From: Xiphias gladius
Lineage: Eukaryota; Chordata; Actinopteri; Istiophoriformes; Xiphiidae
Assembly (NCBI RefSeq): GCF_016859285.1
Contig: NC_053400.1
Coordinates: 34,434,501 to 34,498,500, forward strand
DNA: 64,000 nt
Direction: 5' to 3'
Shown: in pieces, positions 47,221-58,809 of the stretch
How the letters are laid out: the number at the start of each line of letters is the position of its first letter
Numbering within the stretch: the first letter of the stretch is position 1
Notes under the pieces: generated by a model
What the model was told of the DNA's origin: nothing
Databases searched by the model: none
Seen by the model: only the letters and a program-made list of their open reading frames with translations
Program-made: the position numbers and the translations under genes

Positions 47221-49789
47221 TTCCTCCTAATGCTGCAGAGGGCGAGAACCCACCAGCAGCAGCAGCAGAAACCCAGAAAGAAGACCCTGACGTGTTGATA
47301 TATGAGCCGACAGAGCCTTAAAGCTTCTGTTTTTCAGAGTAAATACTCTGGAGATCAGCACAGGTACATGTGAAGGTGAGTAAACTCTGAGCTGCGGCTC
47401 AACAGTGACACAAAGCGGAAGCACTTGTCGGCGTATCGGGTTTAGCAGCCGCCAGGTCGACTCTCTGCAGGTGAAAAGTCTTAGAGCTCCAGTCACGATT
47501 TTTAAAACCTGCAGACAGAAGAGACGGCGGACGGCTTTTCTGAGGAGGAAACATTTTATTCAGGAGGAATCGAGTCCCAAAGCACAAATATAGAGAAAGA
47601 CGGGGACGGAAACGTGCTTCTGAGGGCAGGTGATGTTCTTTTAGAGTAAATCTGGTTTGATAGGAAAACGCTAACATGCTGATGTTCAGAAGAAATGATC
47701 CGGTAGCATGCTAACTTTTGCTAATTAACAGTAAACACAAAATACAGCTGAGGCTGATGGGAAATGTCTTTAGTTCTGCAGGCATCTGGTCATAAACCGA
47801 AGTGCTGTACAAATTATGATGTGACCTGATGGTGGCGCTAGAGCAAAAGTCTGAGGATCATCAGAGTTATTCCAGTTCTTCCTGAGGGGAACATGAACGT
47901 CTGAACCACACTTCGTCACCGTCCGTCCAGCAGCTGCCGAGACATTTCAGTCTTTGACGAGGACACACTGTGATCTGACACTGAAACGGATCCAGGCTCA
48001 GAGGACCTGCTGAACGTTCAGCTGCAACCTGCTCAGCCTCCGTGGAATGAGAATGAGACTAATTTCCTTCTTCAAGCAAAAGTAATCAGCCGTCGTCTCC
48101 GATAAATGACCAAAGAGAAAAGACGACGGAGGAAAAGAAAACATCGGAGTCATGGGATTGCGTCGACCGTCCACGGGCGCGCTGCATTTGGACCTCTGGC
48201 GGGGAAGTGTCTGACCTCAGGGCTTCCACACTGTCCGCTGAGAAAAGCTGCAGGTCAGAAAAGGTGAGACAGAAGACAAACATTAGCAAAAGCAACTGAA
48301 GACACCAGGAGCATCACGTGAAGGGGGAGGGGGATTTTAGAAATTTAGAAACGGCCCGACTGCGTTCAGGATCGGTGGAAGGCACTGACCCAGGCCCCCA
48401 GGCCCAGACGCATCCACAAGAGTTGGACATGCTTGAACCTGAGCGAAATATTCACAGAGAGGAGAAGTAAAAGCGGAGAGACTGGAGGGAAGTAACAGAG
48501 AGAAGTGGAGCTCCTGCTGAGTTCAGACATCCGTCAGAGGCTCGTGGACTTGGGCTGTTTGGAGCAAATCACCACCGGCACAAAGATCTCGAGGGGAAGA
48601 TACGTTTTTGCTCCCGTCTGAACGTCGGCCGGGTCACGCTGAGACCAACACGGACACGTGTCTCAAACAATGGGAAAAGCTGCAAAGTGGCTTCCATTTC
48701 GTTTCATCATTTCCAACACTGAGAAATCAGGAACAATATATTTATACAAGGAGAAGATATTTCGACGTCCGTGAATACAACGATATTTTCCCCGACAGAA
48801 TCTTCACCTAGCGAATGTGACGTGCTGAGCTCTGAGGATTCACTTTTGTTCAGCTCTGCTCAGAGACAGTGACCAGAGCTTCAGGGCCACCGGTAGAGGA
48901 GCGGTCGAATCCCCGAGAGAAGCTCGACAATCAGCCTTTAAGGAGCAAGCTCCTTGATGCCGAAACGCAGATTTGAAGAAAAAGCGGTCGTGTCGCGAGA
49001 CTTTTATTTCTATATTTATTTTTCTATATTTGATCCCGTGTCCATGACAGTTTGAAATCTGTGAACTTGTATTTGTGTTAACTGCCTTAGTTGTATTAGA
49101 AGATGCTTTATGTTTTCCATGACTGGCTGTAGTTAAATGTGGCTGTTGTGTCTCAGAAATCTTGTCTCTTACCCGTTCTACCTTTCCTTCCCCTCTCCTA
49201 CTTCTTTTCTCCCTTTTTCTCTTTTCTTCTCAGTTGCCTATCTCCTTTCTTCCCTTACACGTTTTCTCGTTTCCTTCCTTTTTTCTTCCTAATCAACTTC
49301 CCCCTTTCTTCCTTCCTTGCGTGTTGTTCTCCCTCTCTTTCAGGTGAGTTGCCAGCTTTTCACTTGTGCACCTGAACGCTTCCCGCTGAGCATCTTTTCT
49401 TGACCTCGTGACCTTTTCCTGGTTGAGAGGATGACGAACATCATTCTGGGGTTTTTGCAGTTAGACGCTGTGAGATTTCGGCCTGCCGTCTCCCCCGGGG
49501 GTGTTTCGGCGTCTCCGCCTGGGTCGACCCGAACGTGGCGCCAACGCCCTCTCCGGCGTCGTTTCAGCCATTAGAGCCGTGGACGCGGCCTTCACTCGGA
49601 GGAGACGGCCTCATTTCCTCCTCGATCCTCCTCCCGGGAGCGCGACGAGCAGTTTAAGTGATTTCTCTCCGAGCATCCCCATAAGTGCAGCAAACGTCCT
49701 CTTTTAAAGCCTGTGGATTGTAAAACATGATAGTCTGTGATGTTCCTTCTTTTCTCCGATGCGTCTTTTTAAAAAGCCCAGCGACCGCC
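47221..49789. other. Gene desert, no coding exon recognised
   Basis: Contains the interspersed repeat at 47660-47960 and a T/C-rich tract at 49160-49350 (CTTTC/CCTTT words) that generates Phe/Leu/Ser-rich frames. Nothing else recognised. Confidence 0.45.
47660..47960 (+). repeat. Common teleost interspersed repeat, 3' part
   Basis: The order GCTAACATGCTGATGTTCAG, GTAGCATGCTAACTTTTGCT, ACAGCTGAGGCTGATGGGAA, ATGGTGGCGCTAGAGCAAAA, CAGCTGCCGAGACATTTCAG matches a very abundant percomorph repeat. 12090-12245 carries another portion of the same family. Confidence 0.8.
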
Positions 49790-50240
49790 GCCCGCCATCC
49801 GAGGAGATGAGCTAATTAAATTGGTACATTTTACAAGTCGTACTCAATAAATCTGAATAAATTAACAAGGCATTACTAAGGCTGCTACATTAAATTTGCA
49901 TAGTGCATTTAATGAATATGCAACCGCGAGTGGAAAGGTCTGCCACTGTGAACCCCGGCGAATTAGCATAACTACTTCCAGCATGTTTCTTAAATAATGC
50001 TCTAATTTGCACATCACTGAGTTGGCTAATTCTGGCTTCGGCGAGGGCGGCCTCGTAATTAAAGAATCCCACTTTAATTTTTAATGAAGTTTATGTTACA
50101 TCAATCCTGACAGTAATGAGGGGGACGTGGAAACAAAAAGGCTGCTAATAATTAAATTCACAAACCAGTTTGAGGGATAATAACTCCTCAGGAGGAATTA
50201 CATGACTAATTATTAATTAAATATTCATAGTATCATGCCG
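49790..50240. promoter_or_regulatory. Strong candidate developmental enhancer (conserved non-coding element)
   Basis: AT-rich but complex sequence unlike the repeats. It has an exact POU octamer ATTTGCAT (49894-49901), a second inverted octamer-like ATATGCAA (49916-49923), and many TAATTA/AATTAG homeodomain sites (GAGCTAATTAAATTGG, CGAATTAGCATAA, CTAATTATTAATTAAATATT). The block extends to about 50230. The combination is typical of deeply conserved enhancers of developmental regulators; conservation itself was not tested. Confidence 0.5.
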
Positions 50241-52009
50241 CAGAGAGAGGCGGAGATGGCGGCGGCTCGCTGTAAGCGGCCGCCTCGGCGCCGGCGGAGC
50301 CCAGACGCCAAACGGCTTTTATCTGTGAAGGACTTGAGAGGCTCGCAACGGAGCCGCTCGCCGCCATTGGTTGTAATGACCCCTGAGACGAAACGGGGCC
50401 GCAGTTGGTGGTCACCTGTGGCCGCGTGAAGTCAGCGCAGCCTCGGTCACAGGTCGGCCCGGTGGCTTCGCGCAGAGGCGATCAGACCTTACGCTGCAGA
50501 CGCCTCTGACTTATCATCCGTTAGTCTGTAGCTGAGTCTCGTTCTAAGTGTCCAAGGGGACAGAAACACACCGATAGCTGGTGTTAACGTCGTGGCTGGT
50601 CGATGCACTTTAACGGTTTCTGGTTCTTTTTCTTTCGTCTCAAACTGAAACTCATTGCTCAAAGGGACGAATGAGGGAACAACAGTGACCACCTCAAACT
50701 GCTGACTGATTTTCTCCTTCCCTGTATTAGAAGAAGGGTTTTCTCAGACACAGCTTAATACACTTGCGAGTGTTCAGACTGTAGAAGTGACTAAATGAAT
50801 TTTACAAGAAGTTTGGTGTCATTTTTTCACATTGTTCAAAATATGGTGGAGCTGCTCACGGCCGGTAAAAACATCTTTGACGTTGATGATTCAAGGTTTT
50901 ACTGTGTGTTTCTGTGAAGTTTCTTAACTTTGAAATTGGTCTCATGGTTTTAAATCCATCGGTGCATTCAACGCAGTATTTGTGTTTAGTACAAAATGGA
51001 AAATAACTTGACACAGAATTCTAATTAAAAGAGAAAATGGAAAATAAACCTTTTTTTTTTTTTTTTTACTGCACAAATTAGGATCAGGACACAATTAAAT
51101 GTTAAAACGGAAAAGGAAACTGAAAAGGGACGTGGAAGATCATATTGGTTTGATAAATGTTCGTCTGGTTAACTTCCCCACCAACGGTGAAGGAGCAGCG
51201 GCTTCCCCAAACTTTCTCCCCGGCAGTGAACGAGACAGGACAAACAGCCGGGACACAGCTCGAAGTCCTTCAGCTGAAACCGGCGCGGTGAGACACCCGT
51301 ATTTTATTTTGAAGTCTGACATTGCAGGCACAGCAGAGCGATCGCCAACTAAAAGCCTGTCAGACGGCTGCCGGTGGACACAGTCATGCGTTCGAGTGAC
51401 CTTTGACCTCTGCGTGACAGCAGCGGACTCAGTGAATCCACTCCGAGGCAGCGGCGGTGAATGAATCTCTCGGAGAGGCCGTGACCCCGCCGTGTTTGTA
51501 TCTCTGGCAAAACTACTGTGGTAAAAGTCAAGTACAGTTGGTCGAACTTCTCAGTGGGTTTAACTGTGAAACCTCTTTAAAGCCGCTACCATGCAGATTG
51601 ACGTGAGAGGACTCCCAGGTGGTGCTTCGTCAGCTGGACCTGAATCAGCTCCCCTCGGCTTCACGGAGCTTGACGGCGCGTTTCAGCTCATCGTTTATCG
51701 CTCCTACTGCTCGCACAGCGGCGTTTTCGGACGCAGCCGGACGCTTACCTACGTACGAAAGACGGTGAAAGGAAAAAAGACGAGTTGGTGACGGGACTCT
51801 TGAAGCTACTGCTCCCAGCCAAGAATCAGTCCAGCACATGTGGACAACTTGTCGTTTTTACACTGTGGTTTTTGTAGAGAAGAGTGGCCATGGATTTACT
51901 TCAGCCTCACGAGCAATAACTCGTCCTTGACTGACCCCCAACAAACCCAGAGCAGTCAGTGGTTATTGCAGTATGGAGGTGAGCACTGTGAAGCAGTTCT
52001 GTTTCTGGT
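50241..52009. other. Gene desert, no coding exon recognised
   Basis: A CpG-rich stretch at 50240-50430 borders the enhancer candidate, and a T-rich run lies at 51049-51067. The frame at 51099-51464 has no recognisable domain. Confidence 0.45.
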
Positions 52010-52506
52010 TCTGTTGTGGTCACTCTGTCTCTTTGTGGTCGTTCAGTCTCTGGTTGTTTTCTGTCTCTTTGTGTCTTTTTGTGGTCCTTCTGTCTTTTTG
52101 TGGTCATTCTGTCTTTTTGTGGTTGTTCTGTGTCTTTGTGGTCATTTCTGTCTCTTTGTGGTCGTTCAGTCTCTGGTTGTTTTCTGTCTCTTTGTGGTCG
52201 TTCTGTGTCTTTGTGGTCATTTTCTGTCTCTTTGTGGTCCTTCTGTCTTTTTGTGGTCGTTCTGTGTCTTTGTGGTCATTTTCTGTCTCTTTGTGGTCCT
52301 TCTGTCTTTTTGTGGTCGTTCTGAGTCTCTTTGTGTCTCTTTGTGGTTTTTTCTGTCTCTTTGTGGTCCTTCTGTCTTTTTGTGGTCGTTCTGTGTCTTT
52401 GTGGTCATTTTCTGTCTCTTTGGGGTCGTTCTGTCTTTTTGTGGTTGTTTTCTGTCTCTTTGTGGTCGTTCTGAGTCTCTTTGTGGTCGTTTTGTCTTTT
52501 TGTGAT
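52010..52506 (+). repeat. Minisatellite, ~20-bp unit (CTGTCTCTTTGTGGTCGTT)
   Basis: About 25 imperfect tandem units of TTCTGTCTCTTTGTGGTCG and shorter variants over roughly 500 bases. All three + frames stay open (Leu/Phe/Cys/Val-rich) because the unit lacks stop codons; these are not genes. Confidence 0.95.
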
Positions 52507-52829
52507 CAGTGATCCGTCCACGGGTGTAACACAGCCCCAGGTCATATAGTCCCCGAGGTGGACATTTTTGGGATAAAGTTGAGCGTTGCAGTCTGATACT
52601 AAGTTTGAAGCTAATTAATGTGAAAAGTTTACCCACAAACTGAAGGATGGCTGGACGGCTGGCGCAACCACATCCAGGCGGCTTGGTGTTTTACACTCGT
52701 ACCGTCCGTATCCCTTCACTTACACTGAATGTGAACATGTGAAGTATGCGTGTTGTCCACTGGATGAAGAGTTTGATGCAGAGAGGCGTCAGACGCTCTC
52801 CGGTCCAATCAGAGCGGACAGTTTGAACC

Positions 52830-53340
52830 ATTTTTAAAAGTTAATTTCAGAGGTAATGAGTGCTGAGCTCCCGCTAATTCACCACCACGCTCCGAAAGCC
52901 ACAGCCTGCAGATGGAGGAGGGTGGAGGAGGGTGGTCCTGTCTTTTCTCATTACAGACTGGTGAAACATTCTCATTGCTCGTGTATTTAATTGAGCTGCA
53001 GAAATGCAATATCAGGAGGACTTGGGGATAAATAAGGAGCGTTCCCATTGGTCCCACTGAGGAGCTATTGATGTTCCATAAATCCCAGTCAGGAGAAATT
53101 TAATTGAGTTATACCACGCTGAATTACCTTACATGTAAATGGCATCCAGGTCCGGGCAAATGGAATAATTAGGCCCCGGCCAAAATGTTATGGAGTGTTA
53201 TCCCGAGTGACGCGGGGCCGCAGATATTCATGGATTTTCACTCGACTGGCTGCATTCACGAAGAAGCGAATCAGAAAAACAAGGCCGAGCGGGGAGCACT
53301 TCAGCAGTTTAGAGTCAGGAAGCTGAAAATGACGGCCGCC
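52830..53340. promoter_or_regulatory. Candidate conserved non-coding element
   Basis: Non-repetitive block with GAGGTAATGAGTGCTGAGC, GAAATTTAATTGAGTTATAC, GGAATAATTAGGCCCCGGCC and GCAGATATTCATGGATTTTC. The mix of AT-rich sites in balanced sequence resembles other enhancer candidates in this desert. Confidence 0.4.
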
Positions 53341-54475
53341 TCTGCGGTGAGATGGCAGCTACACCCCTCATTCAGGTCTTCTCCTGGCGTCTGCACGTCT
53401 TTACAAAGTCCCCAGTGTCTTAAATCCAATATTACAAATATTACAACCCATTTTTAAACCTGAGTCTGTGCGGATTTAATTTCATGTGATTTAATTTCAT
53501 GTCTTTGTTGGAATTTGTTTATTTTCCCCAAGTTGTTTTAGGGCCTATAAAATCCCAGACCCTTATATTGTTGAGCCTGGGAGCTCATACTTTACCTTGG
53601 ACACAGCAGTTGGCAAATCAAACTGACCACAAGGTCTCTTCAGTAACTGCTGGAGAGCTTTCACTGGTATCGCATGATCTTCCTCGGCGGATGGAGCTGG
53701 CCCAGTAATGGTGGAATTGTAGATGCTCAAGTTTCCATGTTTGAACATCCAAGGCGAGTCTTTAGAGCACTCAGAATATACAATCCCATGACAACTGGGC
53801 TGTGTAATGTGCAGATGAAGCTCATGTGATGCGATCGAAAGCTCCAGAATCAGGCCCACAGCTGCCATCGAAGACACTGAGTTCATGTCCTCGGTAAAAT
53901 GTTTCTGGATAAGTAGGAGGTGACAGGAAATCATGAGAGGTTTAGGGTCTACAACTAAATCCATATTAAGGCCGATACGGATGATTATTAGTCCAGATGT
54001 CTGAAAATTAAATTAAAGTGAATAAATTGATATAAATTCAAAGGAATTCCCACCAAAATTACACACGTGGAAGCCTAAAGAAACATTTGGATCCTGGTGT
54101 CGAGAGATAACATTCGAAGAAACAATTCAAACCTTGAATGCAACAAATGAAATAAGGAATCTAGTGACTTTTTTCACAGGGTGTAGAAATATTAACTTCT
54201 CTGACAACAACATGCTCTTCAACAACTTTATTCTCACCCAATCACGATACGCTGAATGAATTCACGTCACGAGATGCAGCCATAAGGAGTCAGAGCTTTA
54301 ATTATAAAACGAGGCAAAACCACATTCACCGTCGAAATAAAGCGTTTTCGCACTCATCCAACACAACAACGAGTCCGACGACTGATTATTGGCTTGAGTC
54401 CTTCGTGAAGCGAAGGCACCAGAGTTTCTCTGTTTCCAGGCTCTAAACCGGGAGGATGTGTCGCTTTTCTCTTTC
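53341..54475. other. Gene desert, no coding exon recognised
   Basis: AT-rich sequence. The 133-codon - strand frame at 53563-53964 has no recognisable domain and no supporting splice structure. Confidence 0.4.
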
Positions 54476-54479
54476 ACAT

Positions 54480-54625
54480 CCTCATAAACCGAATCATAAA
54501 GATCTGAATATGTCAGCTTGGTCCCGCATTTTACAGACTAGCTCATTAATCAGTCAGGGGAAAAAATAATTGGCAAATTAACTGACGATGCAAATAATTG
54601 TCACCTGTAGTCACCTGATTCATCC
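54480..54625. promoter_or_regulatory. Candidate conserved non-coding element
   Basis: Contains GACTAGCTCATTAATCAGTC, AATAATTGGCAAATTAACTG and ATGCAAATAATTGTCACCTG, that is, an octamer-core ATGCAAAT next to homeodomain and E-box words. Inference only. Confidence 0.4.
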
Positions 54626-54913
54626 ATGGGTTTTTTTTTTCAGATCAAATCGACGAGAAAAACCAACTCGACCAAAGGAGAAAACGATTCAGTCTGTTCT
54701 CATTTAGTTTAGTTTCCTTATTTCAGAAGCTCCAGTCCAGGTTTTGGCCCTCGCACCTCCACACCGTCAGGTCGCTGAACCAGGTCAGAGTCCGGGTCAG
54801 ATTTTAGCTCCACCCGCCAAACCGTCAGGTACCTGCGCTGTTCTGAAAATGATCCGTAATTTACTCCCGCTGTGACTCCATCAGCGTTTTCTGAGGGAAC
54901 CATACTCACACAC

Positions 54914-55034
54914 GGAGGAGGAAGAGGAGGAGGAAGAAGAGGAGGAGGAGGAGGAGGAAGAGGAAGAGGAAGAGGAAGAGGAAGAGGAAGAGGAGGAGGA
55001 GGAGGAGGAAGAAGAGGAAGAGGAGGAGGAAGAA

Positions 55035-55066
<32 letters not shown>

Positions 55067-55094
55067 AGAAGAGGAAGAGGAGGAAGAGGAGGAG
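54914..55094 (+). repeat. 181-nt pure purine (GAGGAA)n tract
   Basis: Every base is A or G (units GAGGAA, GAGGAG, GAAGAG). The frames read as poly-Glu, poly-Gly/Arg, poly-Ser or Pro/Leu; the Glu frame has a stop just upstream of the tract, no ATG, and TAG at its end. A homopurine-homopyrimidine mirror tract of this length can form intramolecular triplex DNA. Confidence 0.95.
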
Positions 55095-55395
55095 TAGGGA
55101 AGAGAAGAAGAGGGAGAGGCTGAAGACTCCACCTGGTGCGGGTGGGTTTTAACGTCACGCGCGGCGGACCAGCTTCCTCGTGCGTCAGGTGAGTTTCCCG
55201 CCAGTCTTTTTTTTTAAATGACAGACGACGTGTCAGGGGCGGGCTGCACTGGAGGCCGTTTGATTGGCTTATGGATCAATCTCTGGGCTGCGGTTGGCTG
55301 GTTTCAGCCACATTTAAATTCTGCGCACATTACGTCGTCTTGGTAACCGGATGAATGAACGCGCGGCGGGATAACAAACACCTTTCTGAAGGTAA

Positions 55396-55425
55396 AGCTG
55401 AGCTGAGCTGAGCTGAGCTGAGCTG
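55396..55425 (+). repeat. (AGCTG)n tandem repeat
   Basis: Six pentamer units. Confidence 0.9.
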
Positions 55426-55764
55426 GGGGTTTAACCAGCAGCAGGTTAACACGTACCTGACATGTACCTGTTTCAGCGGCTGGCGATGGTGGGAATCTCC
55501 GTCCAGCTGTGAAACATCTGTAGAGCGACTGAAAGCTTCTACTTCACCAGGTTTCGGCATTTAACAGGTACATTTCCTTCTTTGCAGGTCCAGCTAATCT
55601 GCTTAGCTCATGAAATATGATGCATTTCATAGACAAAGGGCAGCGGCTCAGAAGCGTTTCTACAAGCGGCATCACCTGTCGTCTGCTGCGCCAAAGTTTC
55701 AGGATTCTCTCTAAAGTAAAACCGGGAACAGTTTTCATTTCTCACTGAACTTCATCCAAACTGC

Positions 55765-56360
55765 AGTGGAAGGAAAAAACCTAAACCAGATCGGTTGTTG
55801 CTGTGACCTCCTTTGCCTTTAAACCGGCACCAGTTCTCCTCGGTACACCTGCACACAGTTTTTCAGGTTCTCGGCAGGTAGGTCGCTCCAGCATCTTGGG
55901 GACCCTGCCTCGGTTCTTCTGTGGATTTTAGTCTCAGTGTCTTCTGTCTCTTCACGTGGTCCCAGACTGACTCCATGATGCTGAGATCGGGGCTCTGTGG
56001 GGTCCGGACCATCTGCTGCAGGACTCCTTGTTCTTCTGGTCTCTGAAGACAGTTCTTTATGACTCTGGCTGTGTGTTTGGGCTCGTTGTCCTGCTGCAGG
56101 ATGAGTCTGGGACCGATCAGACGTCCCCCGGTGGGACTGATGATGAAAAGGACGTTGGGCACGATGAGTAATGAGTTTTTGACTCTCGACTTCTTGTAGA
56201 CCGCATTTCTGGCCGTAAACTGCTGAAACAGAATATTGCTATTAAGCCTCAGATTATATTCACTGAGTATGTTTTTAAAATTATTTTCACTACAGAATCT
56301 GAGCACAGAAACCGTGTGTTTGAGTTTAGAGAAAGTCTCCTGCATGAAAGTCTGGTGCAT
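55765..56360 (-). pseudogene. Decayed Tc1-like transposase fragment
   Basis: The - strand translation contains LILQQDNEPKHTARVIKN, then QSPDLSIMESVWDHVKR. These are the second catalytic Asp block and the third acidic block (Glu in MESVW) of the Tc1/mariner DDE domain. The + strand text (TTCTTCTGTGGATTTTAGTC, TGTGTTTGGGCTCGTTGTCC) also matches a fish Tc1 family that I know. The N-terminal DNA-binding part and first Asp are absent or scrambled and no terminal repeats were found, so it is inactive. Confidence 0.85.
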
Positions 56361-56775
56361 CAGACCCGTCGACCCGTCAGAGACCAGCGCTCACAGAACC
56401 ATTAATATCACCGGGGCCACGGTCAGGATCGAAGGAGTTCTGAGGTCACCACCCCCAGACAGTCGACTTGGCTGTTAAATAATATTTTCTGGGAGCTGCC
56501 TTTAAGTGGAACGGTTCACAAGGAAAGTCCAGTGAAAACCACTACAGCTTCTAAACTGGACTGGCTGAACTCTGTTCTCAGAACATTTTCCTTTTTCAGT
56601 GTCAGTGGCTCGTTCCAGGAAACGTCCCAGGAAATTATTTTGAAATTACCGAGCATAAAACATTACAGTTGAATGTGTTGAGAGCAAACGAGCACATGAG
56701 GCGTTTTCCGTAAACGTAGAGGGAAATGAGAAGAGGGAAAATCCTCCTGTACGGTGCCGGTACTTGAACCGCCGC
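56361..56775. other. Gap between Tc1 remnant and enhancer candidate
   Basis: No gene, repeat or motif cluster recognised; possibly more Tc1 debris near 56380-56470. Confidence 0.35.
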
Positions 56776-56779
56776 TCGC

Positions 56780-57060
56780 TCCATTCAGCTCTCCGTATTA
56801 AAGTGTACGGCTGTTTCCAGGCTGTGATTTCCTCTGTGATGAGCTGGTGTATCGGCAGCCCGGCGCAGTAATCATCTGTCAGAGTGGCTCTTAACGAGTG
56901 CTGACGCTTCAGTCGCTGCTCTCCAGGCGCTAATCGCCTCACTAATTAGCAGCTCTCCTGAAGACCGCCGCTCGCCTGCTAATCAGCCTCCAATTTGCTT
57001 AATCGGCGGTTTAATTGAAGCGATCGCCTCCTGCACGCAGAGTCACTCGAGTGTGACGGG
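56780..57060. promoter_or_regulatory. Candidate conserved non-coding element
   Basis: Repeated AATCGCC/TAATCAGCC and CTAATTAGCAGC words (CTAATCGCCTCACTAATTAG, GCTAATCAGCCTCCAATTTG, CGGTTTAATTGAAGCGATCG) in a balanced, non-repeat sequence. The clustering of homeodomain sites resembles the block at 49790. Confidence 0.42.
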
Positions 57061-57464
57061 AGCAGACACGGAGCAGACGCTGCTGGGAATTGAACCGGCG
57101 CTGTTAGTGCCTTGCTGAAGAAGCTCCGACGTGACAGAAGACGAGCTTTCCATTTCAGTGACCCGGTGCCCGTTAGCGCCCCCCAGAGGGTGCACAGTTC
57201 CCCAGAGCCACAGTCTGGACGAACAGCATCCTGACGATTTGTCTGTTCCCACAGTCCGACCGAAGGGGGAGCTAAACTTGGAAAGTTTGTCCTGGGGGTG
57301 GCGCTAGAGGGAAGAGTGTGGGGTCATGCAATTATTCGGAGTCCAGACTGCGGAGAAGTTTTTTTCTAAATAACCCAACTGCTGCCACACATGTTTAGTG
57401 GAGTTTGAGTGGAGTTTCTCTAGAGTCAAGATGACCTTTGTTTAATATCTGTCGTTTTATCACC

Positions 57465-57782
57465 TCACGGATCGATCTTTGATAATTACTATCGTTATTT
57501 ATTATTGATGAGTCGGCCATTTATCTGCAGGATTAATTGTTTATCCTCTGAAAATGTCCAAATAAAGTGAAAAAGGTCCCACGTGACATCTGCAACTGTC
57601 TGACCAACAGTCCAGAACCCAAAGATACTCGGTTAACTGTGAAAGAAAACCAAGAAAAACCGCAAATCCTCACATTTGAGACAGTTGAACAAGGTCAAAG
57701 TGACTAATTTTCCAAGTAGTTGTTGATTTAATTCTCTTTTAATTGACTCATCAATGAATCGACTGATTGTCTCAGCTCTAAA
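57465..57782 (+). repeat. Fish AGGGCTGCA/TGCAGCTCT-type MITE, decayed copy
   Basis: The order TTTGATAATTACTATCGTTA, AACTGTCTGACCAACAGTCC, AGAACCCAAAGATACTCGGT, CTCACATTTGAGACAGTTGA, AGTTGTTGATTTAATTCTC, GATTGTCTCAGCTCTAA is the known layout of this repeat, running almost end to end. Confidence 0.75.
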
Positions 57783-57857
57783 CTTTATTTAAACATCTCT
57801 GTGGGAACCCTGTGGTGGACGGTGATAAAAGCGACGGTTTTCTCGTGTGGGTTCCAG

Positions 57858-57963
57858 ATGAAGACCATGCAGAGAGCCGAAGGGGACTTCAGCTGGATGA
57901 AGTCCGGAGCAGACTCTGGGGTGAGGATCATCAGCGGAGACCAAGAGCCTCTAACAGCGGGAG
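57858..57963 (+). other. Possible isolated exon (weak)
   Basis: An open stretch between an acceptor-like GTGTGGGTTCCAG and a good donor GAG|GTAAAT. Its frame starts ATG and reads MKTMQRAEGDFSWMKSGAD..., ending at TAGG. No family is recognised, no partner exon was found, and the opposite strand is also open here. Reported only as a candidate. Confidence 0.15.
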
Positions 57964-58254
57964 GTAAATCACACACTCAGACGCTCACGAGTCTGCGTTT
58001 GACCTCTGACCTCTGAGCGTTCACATTCAAACACGGAGGCAGGAGGAAGGGCAGTGCCACCAGGACGTATTCAGTGAAATGTTTGGTTTGTTGCTCTGAA
58101 GGCAGACGGACCGAGCTCCTCCTCCTCAGACCTGCAGGTTCCCGGTCTGTCTGGAGGTTTGTGGTCATTTTAGCACAGACCGGTTTGGGGTTATGCACCA
58201 GTTAATCACATGACCACCTGAACTGCTCAGATTATTGAGGGCGTTGAGGCCCCT

Positions 58255-58470
58255 CTTCTGGTGTTTTCACTCTTTACCTGTCTGGTTCCGTTAAAACGAC
58301 TCTGACGTGTTTGCCCCGTTAGTTCGGTTCATTTGGGCCGGAGAGAAAGTCGCCAGTCGAACGCTGGTGTGGACCAAAGGGCCGGACCGAGACCGCCTCT
58401 AGAGGACGGTCTCGGTCCTTTTCCAATTGGACTCTGGTGGTTCCTTTGTCGTCCAACAGATTTTACGACA
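58255..58470 (+). mobile_element. Palindromic fish MITE (GGACCGAGACC hairpin)
   Basis: The centre is a perfect hairpin: GGACCGAGACCG, CCTCTAGAGG, then CGGTCTCGGTCC. Flanks GTTCGGTTCATTTGGGCCGG and CCAATTGGACTCTGGTGGTT match the two arms of a common fish hAT-like MITE. Ends are approximate (GGTGTTTTCACTC on the left). Confidence 0.7.
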
Positions 58471-58778
58471 GTAGATCCGTGATTTTACCCTGAATTCAAA
58501 GGCTGAACTACCAATAAATTCATCTGCTGCTTGTGAACCGTTCAGGAAGCGTTCTTATCGTCGATCTGTATAATATATAAATAAATGTATGTCAATCATT
58601 TGGTTACCATGGTGACACGTTACACTCAGGAGTGCAGGCGTTTACCCTGATCAGTCAGAATCAGTTCAAGAGTGAGGCGTGTTGTTTACTGGGGCAGTTC
58701 GTTACGTGGCGACGGGAAGCTCTGTGATTGGATGTTTGTTAGTGAAAGGCATTCTGGGAGTGGTAGTTACCCTGTACC

Positions 58779-58807
58779 TTTTATTTATTTATTTATTTAT
58801 TTATTTT
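58779..58807 (+). repeat. (TTTA)n microsatellite
   Basis: About six units. Confidence 0.9.
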
Positions 58808-58809
58808 TC

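Noticed and set aside
52010..52506. CRISPR-like repeat array
   Set aside because: Units are contiguous and imperfect, without unique spacers, in vertebrate DNA; it is a minisatellite.
51840..52512. Long + strand frames of 221 and 179 codons rich in Leu, Phe, Cys and Val
   Set aside because: Produced by the ~20-bp minisatellite, whose unit lacks stop codons; no domain and no splice context.
54718..55158. Pro/Leu-rich 146-codon frame, a poly-Ser frame and a poly-Glu stretch
   Set aside because: All read through the pure purine tract; the Glu frame has a stop just upstream and no ATG.
55863..56360. Functional transposase gene
   Set aside because: Only the C-terminal catalytic blocks are recognisable; the DNA-binding half and first catalytic Asp are missing and no terminal repeats were found.
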